From Pseudomonas saxonica (GTDB taxonomy: Bacteria > Pseudomonadota > Gammaproteobacteria > Pseudomonadales > Pseudomonadaceae): a DNA stretch of 64,000 bases. Below, in pieces: positions 26,136-33,818 of the stretch; position 1 is the stretch's first letter; each line of letters starts with the position of its first letter. Both the position numbers and the translations under genes were made by a program. The notes beneath the pieces were generated by a model that saw nothing but the letters and a program-made list of their open reading frames with translations, did no database searches and was not told the DNA's origin. The stretch spans positions 434,001-498,000 of the forward strand of contig NZ_VFIO01000001.1 of the NCBI RefSeq assembly GCF_007858365.1, in the 5' to 3' direction.

Positions 26136-27098
26136 TTAAACCAGCGTTTCGTCAATGACCAACACCAGCTTGCCCGAGACTTGATTGCTGGCCAATTCGG
26201 CAAAGGCTTCCTGGGCCTGCTCAATCGGGTAAGTCTTGGCCAATTGCGGGCTTAACCGCCCCTCAGTGAACAACGGCCACACTTGCTGGCCCAGGTCACT
26301 GAGCAAATCAGCCTTGAACTGATCACTACGACTGCGCAGCGTCGAACCCAGCAATTGAATACGCTTGCCCAACACCAACGCCAAATCCAGCTCGGCCTTG
26401 CGCCCACCCATCAAACCAATGAGCACCCAACGGCCGTCCAGCGCCAGCAATTTGAGGTTGTCCTGAACATAGTTGGCACCCACAGGGTCCAGCACCACAT
26501 CAAACGGCCCCAAGGCCTTGAGGCTGTCCAGCCCTTCTGTGCGTAATGCTCCACCTTGAGCCCCTAGCGCTTCGCAGTAAGCCAAACGCTCGGCCGAGCC
26601 AACGCTCACCCAGCACGGGCTACCAAACGCCTTGCACAGCTGAATGGCGGCTGAACCAACACCACTGGCCCCAGCATGCAGCAAAACTTTTTCGCCGGGC
26701 TTAAGGCCCGCCAATTGAAACAGGTTCAACCACGCAGTGGTGTACACCTCGGGCAGCGCAGCGGCTTCTTGTAACGACAAGCCATCCGGCACAGGCAACG
26801 CGTGACGGCCATCGACCACCACTTCCTCGGCCATGCCCCCCCCTGCCAACAGCGCGCAAACACGGTCGCCGACTTGCCATGCCGACCCCGGCCCCACTTC
26901 GCTGACAATACCCGAGCACTCCAGCCCCAGCATTTGACTGGCCCCTGGCGGGGGCGGATACAAGCCCGCGCTTTGTAACAAATCAGCCCGATTAAGCCCG
27001 GCAGCCGCTACACGAATCCGGATTTGCCCTACATCACAGGTGGGGCTTGGCTCTTCTACCCACTTCACTAGACCTTCAACGCCTTGCAATGCTTTCAC
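26136..27098 (-). CDS. NAD(P)H:quinone oxidoreductase (zinc-less MDR family)
   Basis: 320 residues from GTG 27098, with GGAGG five bases upstream. The N-terminal GroES-like domain carries AAGLNRADLLQSAGLYPPPP, characteristic of the PIG3/QOR branch, and GLECSGIVSEVG. The Rossmann motif is AGASGVGSAAIQL (about 140-152). The Cys cluster of zinc alcohol dehydrogenases is absent. It reduces quinones with NADPH. Single gene, divergent from prc. Confidence 0.9.
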   Translation of the reverse strand: MKALQGVEGLVKWVEEPSPTCDVGQIRIRVAAAGLNRADLLQSAGLYPPPPGASQMLGLECSGIVSEVGPGSAWQVGDRVCALLAGGGMAEEVVVDGRHALPVPDGLSLQEAAALPEVYTTAWLNLFQLAGLKPGEKVLLHAGASGVGSAAIQLCKAFGSPCWVSVGSAERLAYCEALGAQGGALRTEGLDSLKALGPFDVVLDPVGANYVQDNLKLLALDGRWVLIGLMGGRKAELDLALVLGKRIQLLGSTLRSRSDQFKADLLSDLGQQVWPLFTEGRLSPQLAKTYPIEQAQEAFAELASNQVSGKLVLVIDETLV

Positions 27099-27124
27099 AG
27101 TGCCTCCATAGTGAGTCTGGACTG

Positions 27125-27152
27125 AGCCCGGCGCTGAAGCACCGGGCTTTTT
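27125..27152 (+). terminator. Orphan terminator-like hairpin between divergent genes
   Basis: AGCCCGG (27125-27131) pairs with CCGGGCT (27142-27148) and five T follow at 27148-27152, a normal intrinsic-terminator shape on the plus strand. No gene ends here; it precedes prc. Confidence 0.5.
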
Positions 27153-27237
27153 GCATTATGCGACCGGTCCTTGATGGAACCGGCGACTTCAAAGACGGCC
27201 TAATATGCGTTATCAATTGCCCCCGCGTCGAATCAGC

Positions 27238-29319
27238 ATGAAGCATTTATTCCCTAGCACCGCACTTGCCCTCTTCATTGGCCTTGGCGTTTTGCCGTTT
27301 TCGGCTAATTCGTTCGCCGCTAACAGTTGGGATAACCTTCAGCCCGATCGTGATGAGGTGATTGCCAGTCTTAACGTCGTTGAGCTGCTCAAGCGCCATC
27401 ATTACAGCAAGCCCCCACTGGATGACACACGCTCCGCCATCATCTATGACAGCTACTTGAAGCTGCTTGATCCATCGCGCAGTTATTTCCTGGCCAGCGA
27501 TATTGCCGAATTCGACAAATGGAAATTCCAGTTTGACGACTTCCTCAAAAGCGGCGATCTCAACCCCGGCTTCATCATCTACAAGCGCTATCTGGATCGC
27601 GTTAAGTCGCGTCTGGACTTTGCCCTTGCCGAGCTGAACAAAGGCGTTGATTCGTTCGATTTCACGGCCAAGGAAACCCTGGAGATCGACCGCAAGGACG
27701 CTCCGTGGCTCACCAGTGAAGCCCAACTCAACGACCTGTGGCGCAAGCGAATCAAAGATGAAGTTCTGCGCCTGAAAATCGCCGGCAAAGAGCCTGCGAA
27801 AATTCAGGAGCTGCTGACCAAGCGCTACAAGAACCAACTGTCGCGTCTTGATCAGACCCGCAGCGAAGACATCTTCCAGGCCTATATCAACACGTTCGCC
27901 ATGTCTTACGATCCGCACACCAACTATCTGTCACCAGACAGTGCGGAAAACTTCGACATCAACATGAGCCTGTCGCTGGAAGGCATTGGCGCGGTGTTGC
28001 AGAGCGATAACGACCAGGTCAAGGTGGTGCGACTGGTGCCTGCCGGCCCGGCCGACAAGACTAAACAGGTGGCTCCGGCTGACAAGATCATCGGCGTTGC
28101 CCAAGGCGACAAAGAGATGGTCGACGTCATCGGCTGGCGTCTGGACGAAGTGGTCAAACTGATTCGTGGGCCTAAAGGCTCTGTCGTGCGCCTGGAGATA
28201 ATTCCGGCGAGCAACGCACCGAATGACCAGACCAGCAAGATCGTGTCCATCACCCGCGAAGCGGTGAAGCTTGAAGAGCAGGCGGCGAAAAAGTCGATCC
28301 TGAACCTCAAGCAGGATGGCAAGAACTACAAACTGGGTGTGATTGAAATTCCAGCGTTCTATCTGGACTTCAAAGCGTTCCGTGCGGGCGACCCGAATTA
28401 CAAGAGCACCACCCGCGACGTTAAAAAGCTGCTGACCGAATTGCAGAAAGAAAAAGTCGATGGCGTAATTATCGACCTGCGCAATAACGGTGGCGGTTCG
28501 CTGCAAGAAGCGACCGAGCTGACCAGTCTGTTTATCGACAAGGGCCCAACCGTGCTGGTGCGTAATGCAGACGGCAAAGTCGATGTGCTTGAAGATGAAA
28601 ACCCGGGGGCGTTCTACAAAGGCCCGATGGCATTGCTGGTCAATCGCTTGTCGGCCTCGGCTTCAGAGATTTTTGCCGGTGCGATGCAGGACTACCACCG
28701 CGCATTGATTATCGGTGGCCAGACCTTCGGCAAAGGGACGGTGCAAACCATCCAGCCCCTGAATCATGGCGAGCTGAAGCTGACACTGGCCAAGTTCTAC
28801 CGGGTTTCTGGCCAGAGTACTCAGCATCAGGGCGTTCTGCCTGACATCGCCTTCCCGTCGATTATCGACACCAAGGAAATCGGTGAAAGCGCACTGCCCG
28901 AGGCCATGCCGTGGGACACCATTCGCCCCGCGATCAAGCCTGCATCTGACCCGTTCAAGCCTTTCATCAATCAACTCAAAGCTGAGCACGATGCACGGGT
29001 GACCAAAGATGCCGAGTTCATCTTCATCCGCGACAAGCTGGCCCTGGCCGAGAAATTGATGGCCGAAAAAACGGTCAGCCTGAACGAAGCAGAACGTCGT
29101 GCTCAGCATGCTGATATTGATGCCAAGCAGTTGGTGATGGAGAACGCCCGCCGTCAGGCTAAAGGCGAAGCGCCGCTCAAGGAAATGAAAAAAGAAGACG
29201 AAGATGCATTGCCGGTCGAGCCTGAAAAGACCAAACCGGAAGATGACGCCTACCTGAGTGAGACCGGGCGCATTCTGCTGGACTACCTCAAGCTGACTTC
29301 ACAAGTCGCCAAGAAGTAA
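27238..29319 (+). CDS. prc: Tail-specific C-terminal processing protease Prc
   Basis: 693 residues from ATG 27238; the open frame starts at 27205, and neither has a good ribosome site. The signal peptide ends ANSFAA. The domain order is the N-terminal Tsp region, PDZ (about 230-330), the S41 catalytic domain with Ser in SASASEIFAGA and Lys in GQTFGKGTVQ, and a C-terminal helical DUF3340-like part. This periplasmic protease degrades tagged or misfolded proteins and trims cell-wall enzymes. Its P. aeruginosa counterpart (AlgO) cleaves MucA in some mucoid strains, which is established knowledge. A long hairpin follows. Confidence 0.95.
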   Translation: MKHLFPSTALALFIGLGVLPFSANSFAANSWDNLQPDRDEVIASLNVVELLKRHHYSKPPLDDTRSAIIYDSYLKLLDPSRSYFLASDIAEFDKWKFQFDDFLKSGDLNPGFIIYKRYLDRVKSRLDFALAELNKGVDSFDFTAKETLEIDRKDAPWLTSEAQLNDLWRKRIKDEVLRLKIAGKEPAKIQELLTKRYKNQLSRLDQTRSEDIFQAYINTFAMSYDPHTNYLSPDSAENFDINMSLSLEGIGAVLQSDNDQVKVVRLVPAGPADKTKQVAPADKIIGVAQGDKEMVDVIGWRLDEVVKLIRGPKGSVVRLEIIPASNAPNDQTSKIVSITREAVKLEEQAAKKSILNLKQDGKNYKLGVIEIPAFYLDFKAFRAGDPNYKSTTRDVKKLLTELQKEKVDGVIIDLRNNGGGSLQEATELTSLFIDKGPTVLVRNADGKVDVLEDENPGAFYKGPMALLVNRLSASASEIFAGAMQDYHRALIIGGQTFGKGTVQTIQPLNHGELKLTLAKFYRVSGQSTQHQGVLPDIAFPSIIDTKEIGESALPEAMPWDTIRPAIKPASDPFKPFINQLKAEHDARVTKDAEFIFIRDKLALAEKLMAEKTVSLNEAERRAQHADIDAKQLVMENARRQAKGEAPLKEMKKEDEDALPVEPEKTKPEDDAYLSETGRILLDYLKLTSQVAKK

Positions 29320-29340
29320 GAAAGCCAGCATCAAGATGTA

Positions 29341-29376
29341 AAAAGGGCGGGCCGCGTAATGCGGCCCGCCCTTTTT
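29341..29376. terminator. Strong bidirectional terminator after prc
   Basis: AAAAGGGCGGGCCGC pairs with GCGGCCCGCCCTTTT over 15 bases around GTAAT, with A and T runs on the two sides. It serves both prc and the convergent Sel1-like operon. Confidence 0.92.
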
Positions 29377-29388
29377 ATTGCCTTACGG

Positions 29389-29835
29389 TTAAACCTGATA
29401 GTGCGCGGCCAGCTTCGGGTCGGCCAGCAAACCGGGACCACCCAGCCGATAAAGCTCAACCAGCCTGAGGGCCGCCAACGGATGCCCGGCATTTCTCGCC
29501 ATCGTCCACCAGCGCACGGCTGCACCCGCATCTGGCCCGTGCACAACGGTGCCTGCCAGACTGAAAGCGCCTAATTGGTAGGCAGCCTTTGCATCGCCTC
29601 CCAAAGCCGCCAGATGCAACAAACGGACGCCCTCTTCAGCTGCACCCGGCCCTTCACCGCGAAAGGCTAGAACATGGCCGTAAAAGCTTTGAGCGCGGGT
29701 ATCACCCAGGCTTGCCATCCGCGAAAACTGCCCTTCCATCCACCGCCAGAGATAGGGCTGACGAACGCACCAAGCGCGGCGGAAAAATGTGCGCGCCACG
29801 CTATAGCAACAACGTGCCCTCAGCCTCCATAACAC
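29389..29835 (-). CDS. Sel1-repeat (TPR-like) protein
   Basis: 148 residues from GTG 29835, which directly follows the TGA of the upstream gene and has GAGGCGG six bases upstream; an internal ATG (residue 33) is the alternative. Three Sel1-like repeats are visible: SLGDTRAQSFYGHVLAFRG, AALGGDAKAAYQLGAFSLAG and ARNAGHPLAALRLVELYRLG. Such repeats build protein-binding alpha solenoids. The N-terminus is Arg- and aromatic-rich, without a clean signal peptide. It is the third gene of the XRE operon; its partner is unknown. Confidence 0.8.
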   Translation of the reverse strand: MLWRLRARCCYSVARTFFRRAWCVRQPYLWRWMEGQFSRMASLGDTRAQSFYGHVLAFRGEGPGAAEEGVRLLHLAALGGDAKAAYQLGAFSLAGTVVHGPDAGAAVRWWTMARNAGHPLAALRLVELYRLGGPGLLADPKLAAHYQV

Positions 29836-30204
29836 TCAAACCGCCTCAGTTTCGTAGGCAAATTCAAATACCCGCACCACTTCACTCGCGTGCCACGATG
29901 CAGCTGCAACACCATCCGGCGGCCCCGAGAAACGCCCCAGCCGCTCTACACACTCAAAAAACCCTGTGCGCGGTAAACGGCTAGCCCCTTGGCTGATGAC
30001 CAGCGAACTGCGCAATGGCTGATCGGCTTTCACATCCATAGCAGCCAAATGTTCCAGAGCCGCAGTCAGTGTGAGCATCGCCGGGCTTGGCAATTGCAAA
30101 CGCTCCAGCAGTGCGCGATACGTCAATAAATGGCGCTGTCGACGCGCTTGATCCAGCTCAGCCAGTAACCCATCCCAGTGTTGACGACTGATGCGTACGT
30201 TCAT
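29836..30204 (-). CDS. Conserved hypothetical protein, middle gene of XRE operon
   Basis: 122 residues; the ATG overlaps the upstream stop as ATGA, with AAGGAAA in front. The segment LTYRALLERLQLPSP looks like a winged-helix start, followed by an Ala/Leu helix, then QPLRSSLVISQGASRLPRTGFF. The pattern LTY..L, PL..SLV, P..GFF is one I recall from uncharacterised small DNA-linked proteins, but I cannot name the family. Translation is coupled on both sides. It could be a partner or target of the XRE protein, which is inference only. Confidence 0.7.
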   Translation of the reverse strand: MNVRISRQHWDGLLAELDQARRQRHLLTYRALLERLQLPSPAMLTLTAALEHLAAMDVKADQPLRSSLVISQGASRLPRTGFFECVERLGRFSGPPDGVAAASWHASEVVRVFEFAYETEAV

Positions 30205-30563
30205 TTTCCTTCCCTCCAGCCTGGTAAACCCAGCTCCCAGGCCAAGCTACGACGAATGGCAAGGTCGGGTAGACGCTCACCGGCTTCGATCATTTCCAGA
30301 TAAGAAGGGCTAATGCCTACAGTCCGTGCCAGCGCTTCAAGGGCTAGACCCTTGGTTTCACGCAAACCTCGCAACTGATCGAGCCCTGGTGGCATCTGAG
30401 CAGGTTCATCAGATGTTGATCGCTCGGCATCAGGGGCGTGCAACACTTCGCTGGCAGTTGGTAATTCCTGAACACCTGCAGCCTTGAGCAGCGCCTGATA
30501 GCTTTCCCATGACAAAACCGCGTATTCGGGTTCGCCATTACGTTTGATAACTTGCAGATCCAT
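30201..30563 (-). CDS. XRE-family HTH protein with antitoxin-like N-terminus
   Basis: 120 residues. The N-terminal ~30 residues (MDLQVIKRNGEPEYAVLSWE and onward) match the prevent-host-death/YefM-like start found in some two-part antitoxins. An acidic linker (about 35-60) leads to an HTH (about 63-110) with LRGLRETKGLALEALARTVG and ISPSYLEMIEAGERLPD. It probably binds DNA upstream of its own operon. The ribosome site is weak. The gap upstream holds DnaA-box-like repeats. Confidence 0.85.
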   Translation of the reverse strand: MDLQVIKRNGEPEYAVLSWESYQALLKAAGVQELPTASEVLHAPDAERSTSDEPAQMPPGLDQLRGLRETKGLALEALARTVGISPSYLEMIEAGERLPDLAIRRSLAWELGLPGWREGK

Positions 30564-30711
30564 TACTAAACCCCGTCAGAATTTTAAGCAAATTGAGTCG
30601 GAACTTTCCCTAGAAGCTTAATCCTATCAGTCGCCAAGGTCTCTGGGGTTTTTGATGTGAAACGCAAGTTTCATACTGAAACGCTAAAAACAGGGGGAAG
30701 AGGGGTAAATG

Positions 30712-30734
30712 TTATCCACACAAATTGTGGATAA
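30712..30734. promoter_or_regulatory. Inverted pair of perfect DnaA boxes
   Basis: TTATCCACA (30712-30720) and TGTGGATAA (30726-30734) both fit the consensus TTWTNCACA exactly. They face each other across CAAAT, forming a 23-base dyad extended by one further G/C pair. It lies 149 bases upstream of the XRE gene. It could bind DnaA or act as the operator of another dimer. Confidence 0.55.
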
Positions 30735-30804
30735 CCTTGTGAACAGAGCCGATTTTTACGGCTGAAAGGCACGTTCTGTAAGGGCTGCGCTCAAATCGGG
30801 CATT

Positions 30805-30813
30805 TTTTACACA
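30805..30813 (+). promoter_or_regulatory. Third DnaA-box match
   Basis: TTTTACACA fits TTWTNCACA. It lies 71 bases from the inverted pair, beside A/T-rich sequence. A single nonamer match would be weak alone. Confidence 0.35.
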
Positions 30814-30916
30814 CATAAAAAAACCCATAAATTCATTGACTTGCCAGTCAACAACCACTAAGTGCGGGACATTGCGCTCCGCCCTCAGGGAAACGGGTCA
30901 AAAATCGGCACACATA

Positions 30917-30942
30917 AAAACGCCCCGTCGAGACGGGGCGTC
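30917..30942 (-). terminator. Terminator of the FKBP gene
   Basis: ACGCCCCGT (30921-30929) pairs with ACGGGGCGT (30934-30942), loop CGAG. Read on the minus strand it is followed by a T run at 30921-30917. It sits just past the FKBP stop. Confidence 0.88.
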
Positions 30943-30959
30943 AGGTGTACGTAAACGAC

Positions 30960-31697
30960 TTACTGGGCAGCAGCTTGTGGAGCAGCAGCGTCTTGCTCAG
31001 CTTTTGCAGGGTCTTTGATACCCAGCAGTTCCAGATCGAATACCAGCACCGAGTTGGCCGGGATAGCCGGGCTTGGGCTTTGCGCGCCATAAGCCAGCTC
31101 GCTAGGAATGTACAGCTTGTACTTCTCACCCACGTGCATCAGTTGCAGACCTTCGACCCAACCCGGGATCACGCCGCTAACCGGCAGGTCAATCGGGCTG
31201 CCGCGCTCAACCGAGCTGTCGAACACCTTGCCATCGATCAGTTTGCCTTCGTAGTGAACGGTCACCACGTCAGTTGCTTTAGGCTGAGGGCCGTCGGCTT
31301 TTTTGATCACTTCGTATTGCAGGCCCGAAGCCGTGGTAACAACACCGGCTTTCTTGGCATTTTCTTCGAGGAATTTTTTGCCTGCAGTAGAGGCTTCTTC
31401 GCTCATTTTGGTCAAACGCTCTTCAGCACGCTTTTGCAGCGCTGCGAAAGCTTCGATCAGTTCGTCATCCTTCAGCTTTTGCTCTTTCTTGCCAACGGCA
31501 TCTTCGATACCCAGAGCAACAGCTTTGGAGTCCAGATCGTCCATGCCTTCTTGAGCCAGGCTTTTACCCATGTTCAGGCCAATGCCGTAAGAGGCTTTTT
31601 GCGCCGGGGTTTTCAGCTCTACGCTGGTCTGCGAATCACAACCCGCCAGTACCAGACTTACCAGGGCAACAGCTGCCGCCAACCGATGCTGTTTCAT
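30960..31697 (-). CDS. FKBP-type peptidyl-prolyl isomerase lipoprotein (Mip/FkpA-like)
   Basis: 245 residues from ATG 31697 with AGGAA five bases upstream. The lipoprotein signal ends VSLVLAGC, with Cys20 as lipid site. Residues about 30-125 form the helical dimerisation domain (YGIGLNMGKSLAQEG). Residues about 130-228 form the FKBP domain with VTVHYEGKLIDGKVFDSS, PGWVEGLQLMHVGEKYKLYI and IPANSVLVFDLELL. The tail is Ala/Gln-rich. It catalyses prolyl cis-trans isomerisation and helps outer-membrane protein folding in the periplasm. Confidence 0.94.
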   Translation of the reverse strand: MKQHRLAAAVALVSLVLAGCDSQTSVELKTPAQKASYGIGLNMGKSLAQEGMDDLDSKAVALGIEDAVGKKEQKLKDDELIEAFAALQKRAEERLTKMSEEASTAGKKFLEENAKKAGVVTTASGLQYEVIKKADGPQPKATDVVTVHYEGKLIDGKVFDSSVERGSPIDLPVSGVIPGWVEGLQLMHVGEKYKLYIPSELAYGAQSPSPAIPANSVLVFDLELLGIKDPAKAEQDAAAPQAAAQ

Positions 31698-31964
31698 GCT
31701 ATTTCCTTGTTCATGCGCCAAATGGGCAATCGAATAAAGCCGCGAGCTTATCAGGCGGCCGCGACCAATGGCTACCGGCATGAGAGCCACAAAGCACAGA
31801 TAAGTTCATGCCTAAAAGACAATTCATAAATACAGCAACCTTTGCTTACACACCTGACAACCTGTCAAGACTAGCACTCTTCATGCACAGGAGACTCATG
31901 GCTACTTGATGCCAGAAAGAACCTGGGGCATAAGACTGTAAAAATTCTTACATGGAGCGTTACT

Positions 31965-33779
31965 GTGCGTGTGTTTTACCGGGTTTTTCTGATGTTGTTA
32001 GTGGCTCTAGGTGCCCTCATAGGCCTGATCCTCTATTTCACCGCCCACCCCAAACTGCCCGAATACACGGTGCCGCAGCAGCTGCATTATCAGGATCAGT
32101 GGAGTGCTGCAGATCGCCAGATTTATTACTACACCCCTCAAGGGACTCAAGTTAAAGGTCTGCGCTATAACTGGTTCACTGCCCTGGAACTGCCTTTCTC
32201 TGAACAACCGTTTGCAGCGCCTGACTATCTGGCCAGGTTTGGTTTTCTGGTGGATCCACAGCAAAAAGCCAGTGCCGCCAACCCGGGCAATTTGCCCGTA
32301 GGTTTTACACGCCATCAAAATCCAGACAGCAATGTCGAGTATCTGGACATAACCTGTGCGGCCTGCCACACCGGCGAACTGCGCTACAAGGGCCAAGCCC
32401 TGCGTGTCGATGGCGCCCCCGCACAGCATGTACTCCCCTCCAGCGTGCCGACCTTGCGCGGAGGCAGCTTTGGCCAGGCGTTGGTTGCCAGTCTGGCCGC
32501 AACGTATTACAACCCGTGGAAGTTCGAACGCTTCGCTCGCCATGTATTGGGCGACAACTACGACGAGCAGCACCAGCAGTTGCGCGCTGAGTTCAAGGCA
32601 TCGCTGAACACCTTTCTCGCAGTGGCCTGGAACGACACCCATCGCGGGTTGTACCCGACCCTTGAAGGGCCTGGGCGGACCGATGCATTCGGGCGTATCG
32701 CCAATGCCAGCTTTGGTGACGCCATTACCCCGGACAACTATCGCGTCGCCAACGCCCCAGTTGATTACCCGCACTTGTGGGACATGTGGACGTTTGATTG
32801 GGTGCAATGGAACGCGTCAGCCAAGCAGCCCATGGCCCGCAATATCGGGGAAGCGCTGGGGGTGGGTGCCACCCTCAACTTTTTCGACAGCCACGGCCAG
32901 CCCCTGCAAGGCGACGCACGCTACCCTTCCAGCGTGCGAGTGCATGATTTGCACCTCATCGAAGAAACGTTGCAACGGCTCAAACCGCCGGTTTGGCCAG
33001 AAACACTCTTCGGTCAGATCGACCGCCCCCTGGCCGCAAAAGGCCGTGCTCTCTTTGCGCAGAACTGCGCCGCGTGTCACGTGCCGCCCGTCAAAGACGA
33101 AAACGGCCGCCAGGTACAACAGCTGCGAGTCATTCCTTTGGAGGTGATTGGCACAGACCCTAACAGTGCGAACAATATTGCCGATAACCGTTATGACGTC
33201 AGTGCCCTGCAATGGGACCCTGCCGAGCTGGCAAACCTCAATGTCGATCTGGTTCCCGCCAGCGACGAACCTCTGAACCTGCATTCTCTGTCAGTGGCCA
33301 AAGGCCTTGCCTACATCACCGCCTTTGTAGAAAAGCATGCGTATGCTCAGGCCGGGATCGACCCCCAAGAGCAAGCACGCCTCAATGGCTATGGTTTGCC
33401 TATTGCGGTTCAGGAAGTTCGCGGCTACAAGGCCCGCCCGCTGGAAGGCATCTGGGCGACTGCGCCGTTCTTGCACAACGGCTCAGTGCCCACGCTGTAT
33501 CAACTGCTCTCACCTCAATCTGAGCGGGACGAGACGTTTTACCGCGGCAGTTTTGAATACGATCCGCGCCATCTGGGTTATCACACCGAAGCGTTTGACG
33601 GTGGCTTTGTTCTCGACACGCGAATCAGCGGCAACCACAACAGCGGTCATGAATTCCGCGCCGGCCCACGTGGCAACGGCGTGATTGGTCGTCTGCTGCA
33701 ACCCGAAGAGCGCTGGGCATTGCTGGAGTATTTGAAAGTACTCGGCGGACCGCTGGAACAACAGTTGCCATCCCTATGA
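31965..33779 (+). CDS. Membrane-anchored di-haem cytochrome c (RoxA/di-haem peroxidase-like)
   Basis: 604 residues from GTG 31965 with GGAG about nine bases upstream. The uncleaved-looking anchor FLMLLVALGALIGLILYF spans about 8-25. Two haem c motifs are present: CAACH at 131-135 and CAACH at 368-372. Other conserved stretches are DAFGRIANASFGDAITPDNY, VDYPHLWDMWTFDWVQWNAS and IWATAPFLHNGSVPTLYQLL, the last typical of this family. Members are periplasmic oxidases or peroxidases; substrates vary and none can be assigned. A catalase-fold gene follows after 39 bases, suggesting joint peroxide chemistry. Confidence 0.85.
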   Translation: MRVFYRVFLMLLVALGALIGLILYFTAHPKLPEYTVPQQLHYQDQWSAADRQIYYYTPQGTQVKGLRYNWFTALELPFSEQPFAAPDYLARFGFLVDPQQKASAANPGNLPVGFTRHQNPDSNVEYLDITCAACHTGELRYKGQALRVDGAPAQHVLPSSVPTLRGGSFGQALVASLAATYYNPWKFERFARHVLGDNYDEQHQQLRAEFKASLNTFLAVAWNDTHRGLYPTLEGPGRTDAFGRIANASFGDAITPDNYRVANAPVDYPHLWDMWTFDWVQWNASAKQPMARNIGEALGVGATLNFFDSHGQPLQGDARYPSSVRVHDLHLIEETLQRLKPPVWPETLFGQIDRPLAAKGRALFAQNCAACHVPPVKDENGRQVQQLRVIPLEVIGTDPNSANNIADNRYDVSALQWDPAELANLNVDLVPASDEPLNLHSLSVAKGLAYITAFVEKHAYAQAGIDPQEQARLNGYGLPIAVQEVRGYKARPLEGIWATAPFLHNGSVPTLYQLLSPQSERDETFYRGSFEYDPRHLGYHTEAFDGGFVLDTRISGNHNSGHEFRAGPRGNGVIGRLLQPEERWALLEYLKVLGGPLEQQLPSL

Positions 33780-33818
33780 AGTGCCACGCCTTATCGTGCC
33801 CGCTAAAAGGAAGTATTC

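Larger units (their letters stand above)
30564..30959. other. 396-base gene-free region with DnaA-box-like repeats
   Basis: No open frame with a ribosome site is found. Seen here are the inverted DnaA-box pair at 30712-30734, a third box at 30805-30813, a small inverted repeat TTGACT-TGCC-AGTCAA (30836-30851), A/T tracts, and the terminator of the FKBP gene at 30917-30942. Promoter elements of the XRE operon must also be here. Confidence 0.6.

Noticed and set aside
30945..31829. 294-residue plus-strand open frame
   Set aside because: Antisense to the FKBP gene; Phe/Gln/His-rich shadow of an Ala/Lys/Glu-rich protein.
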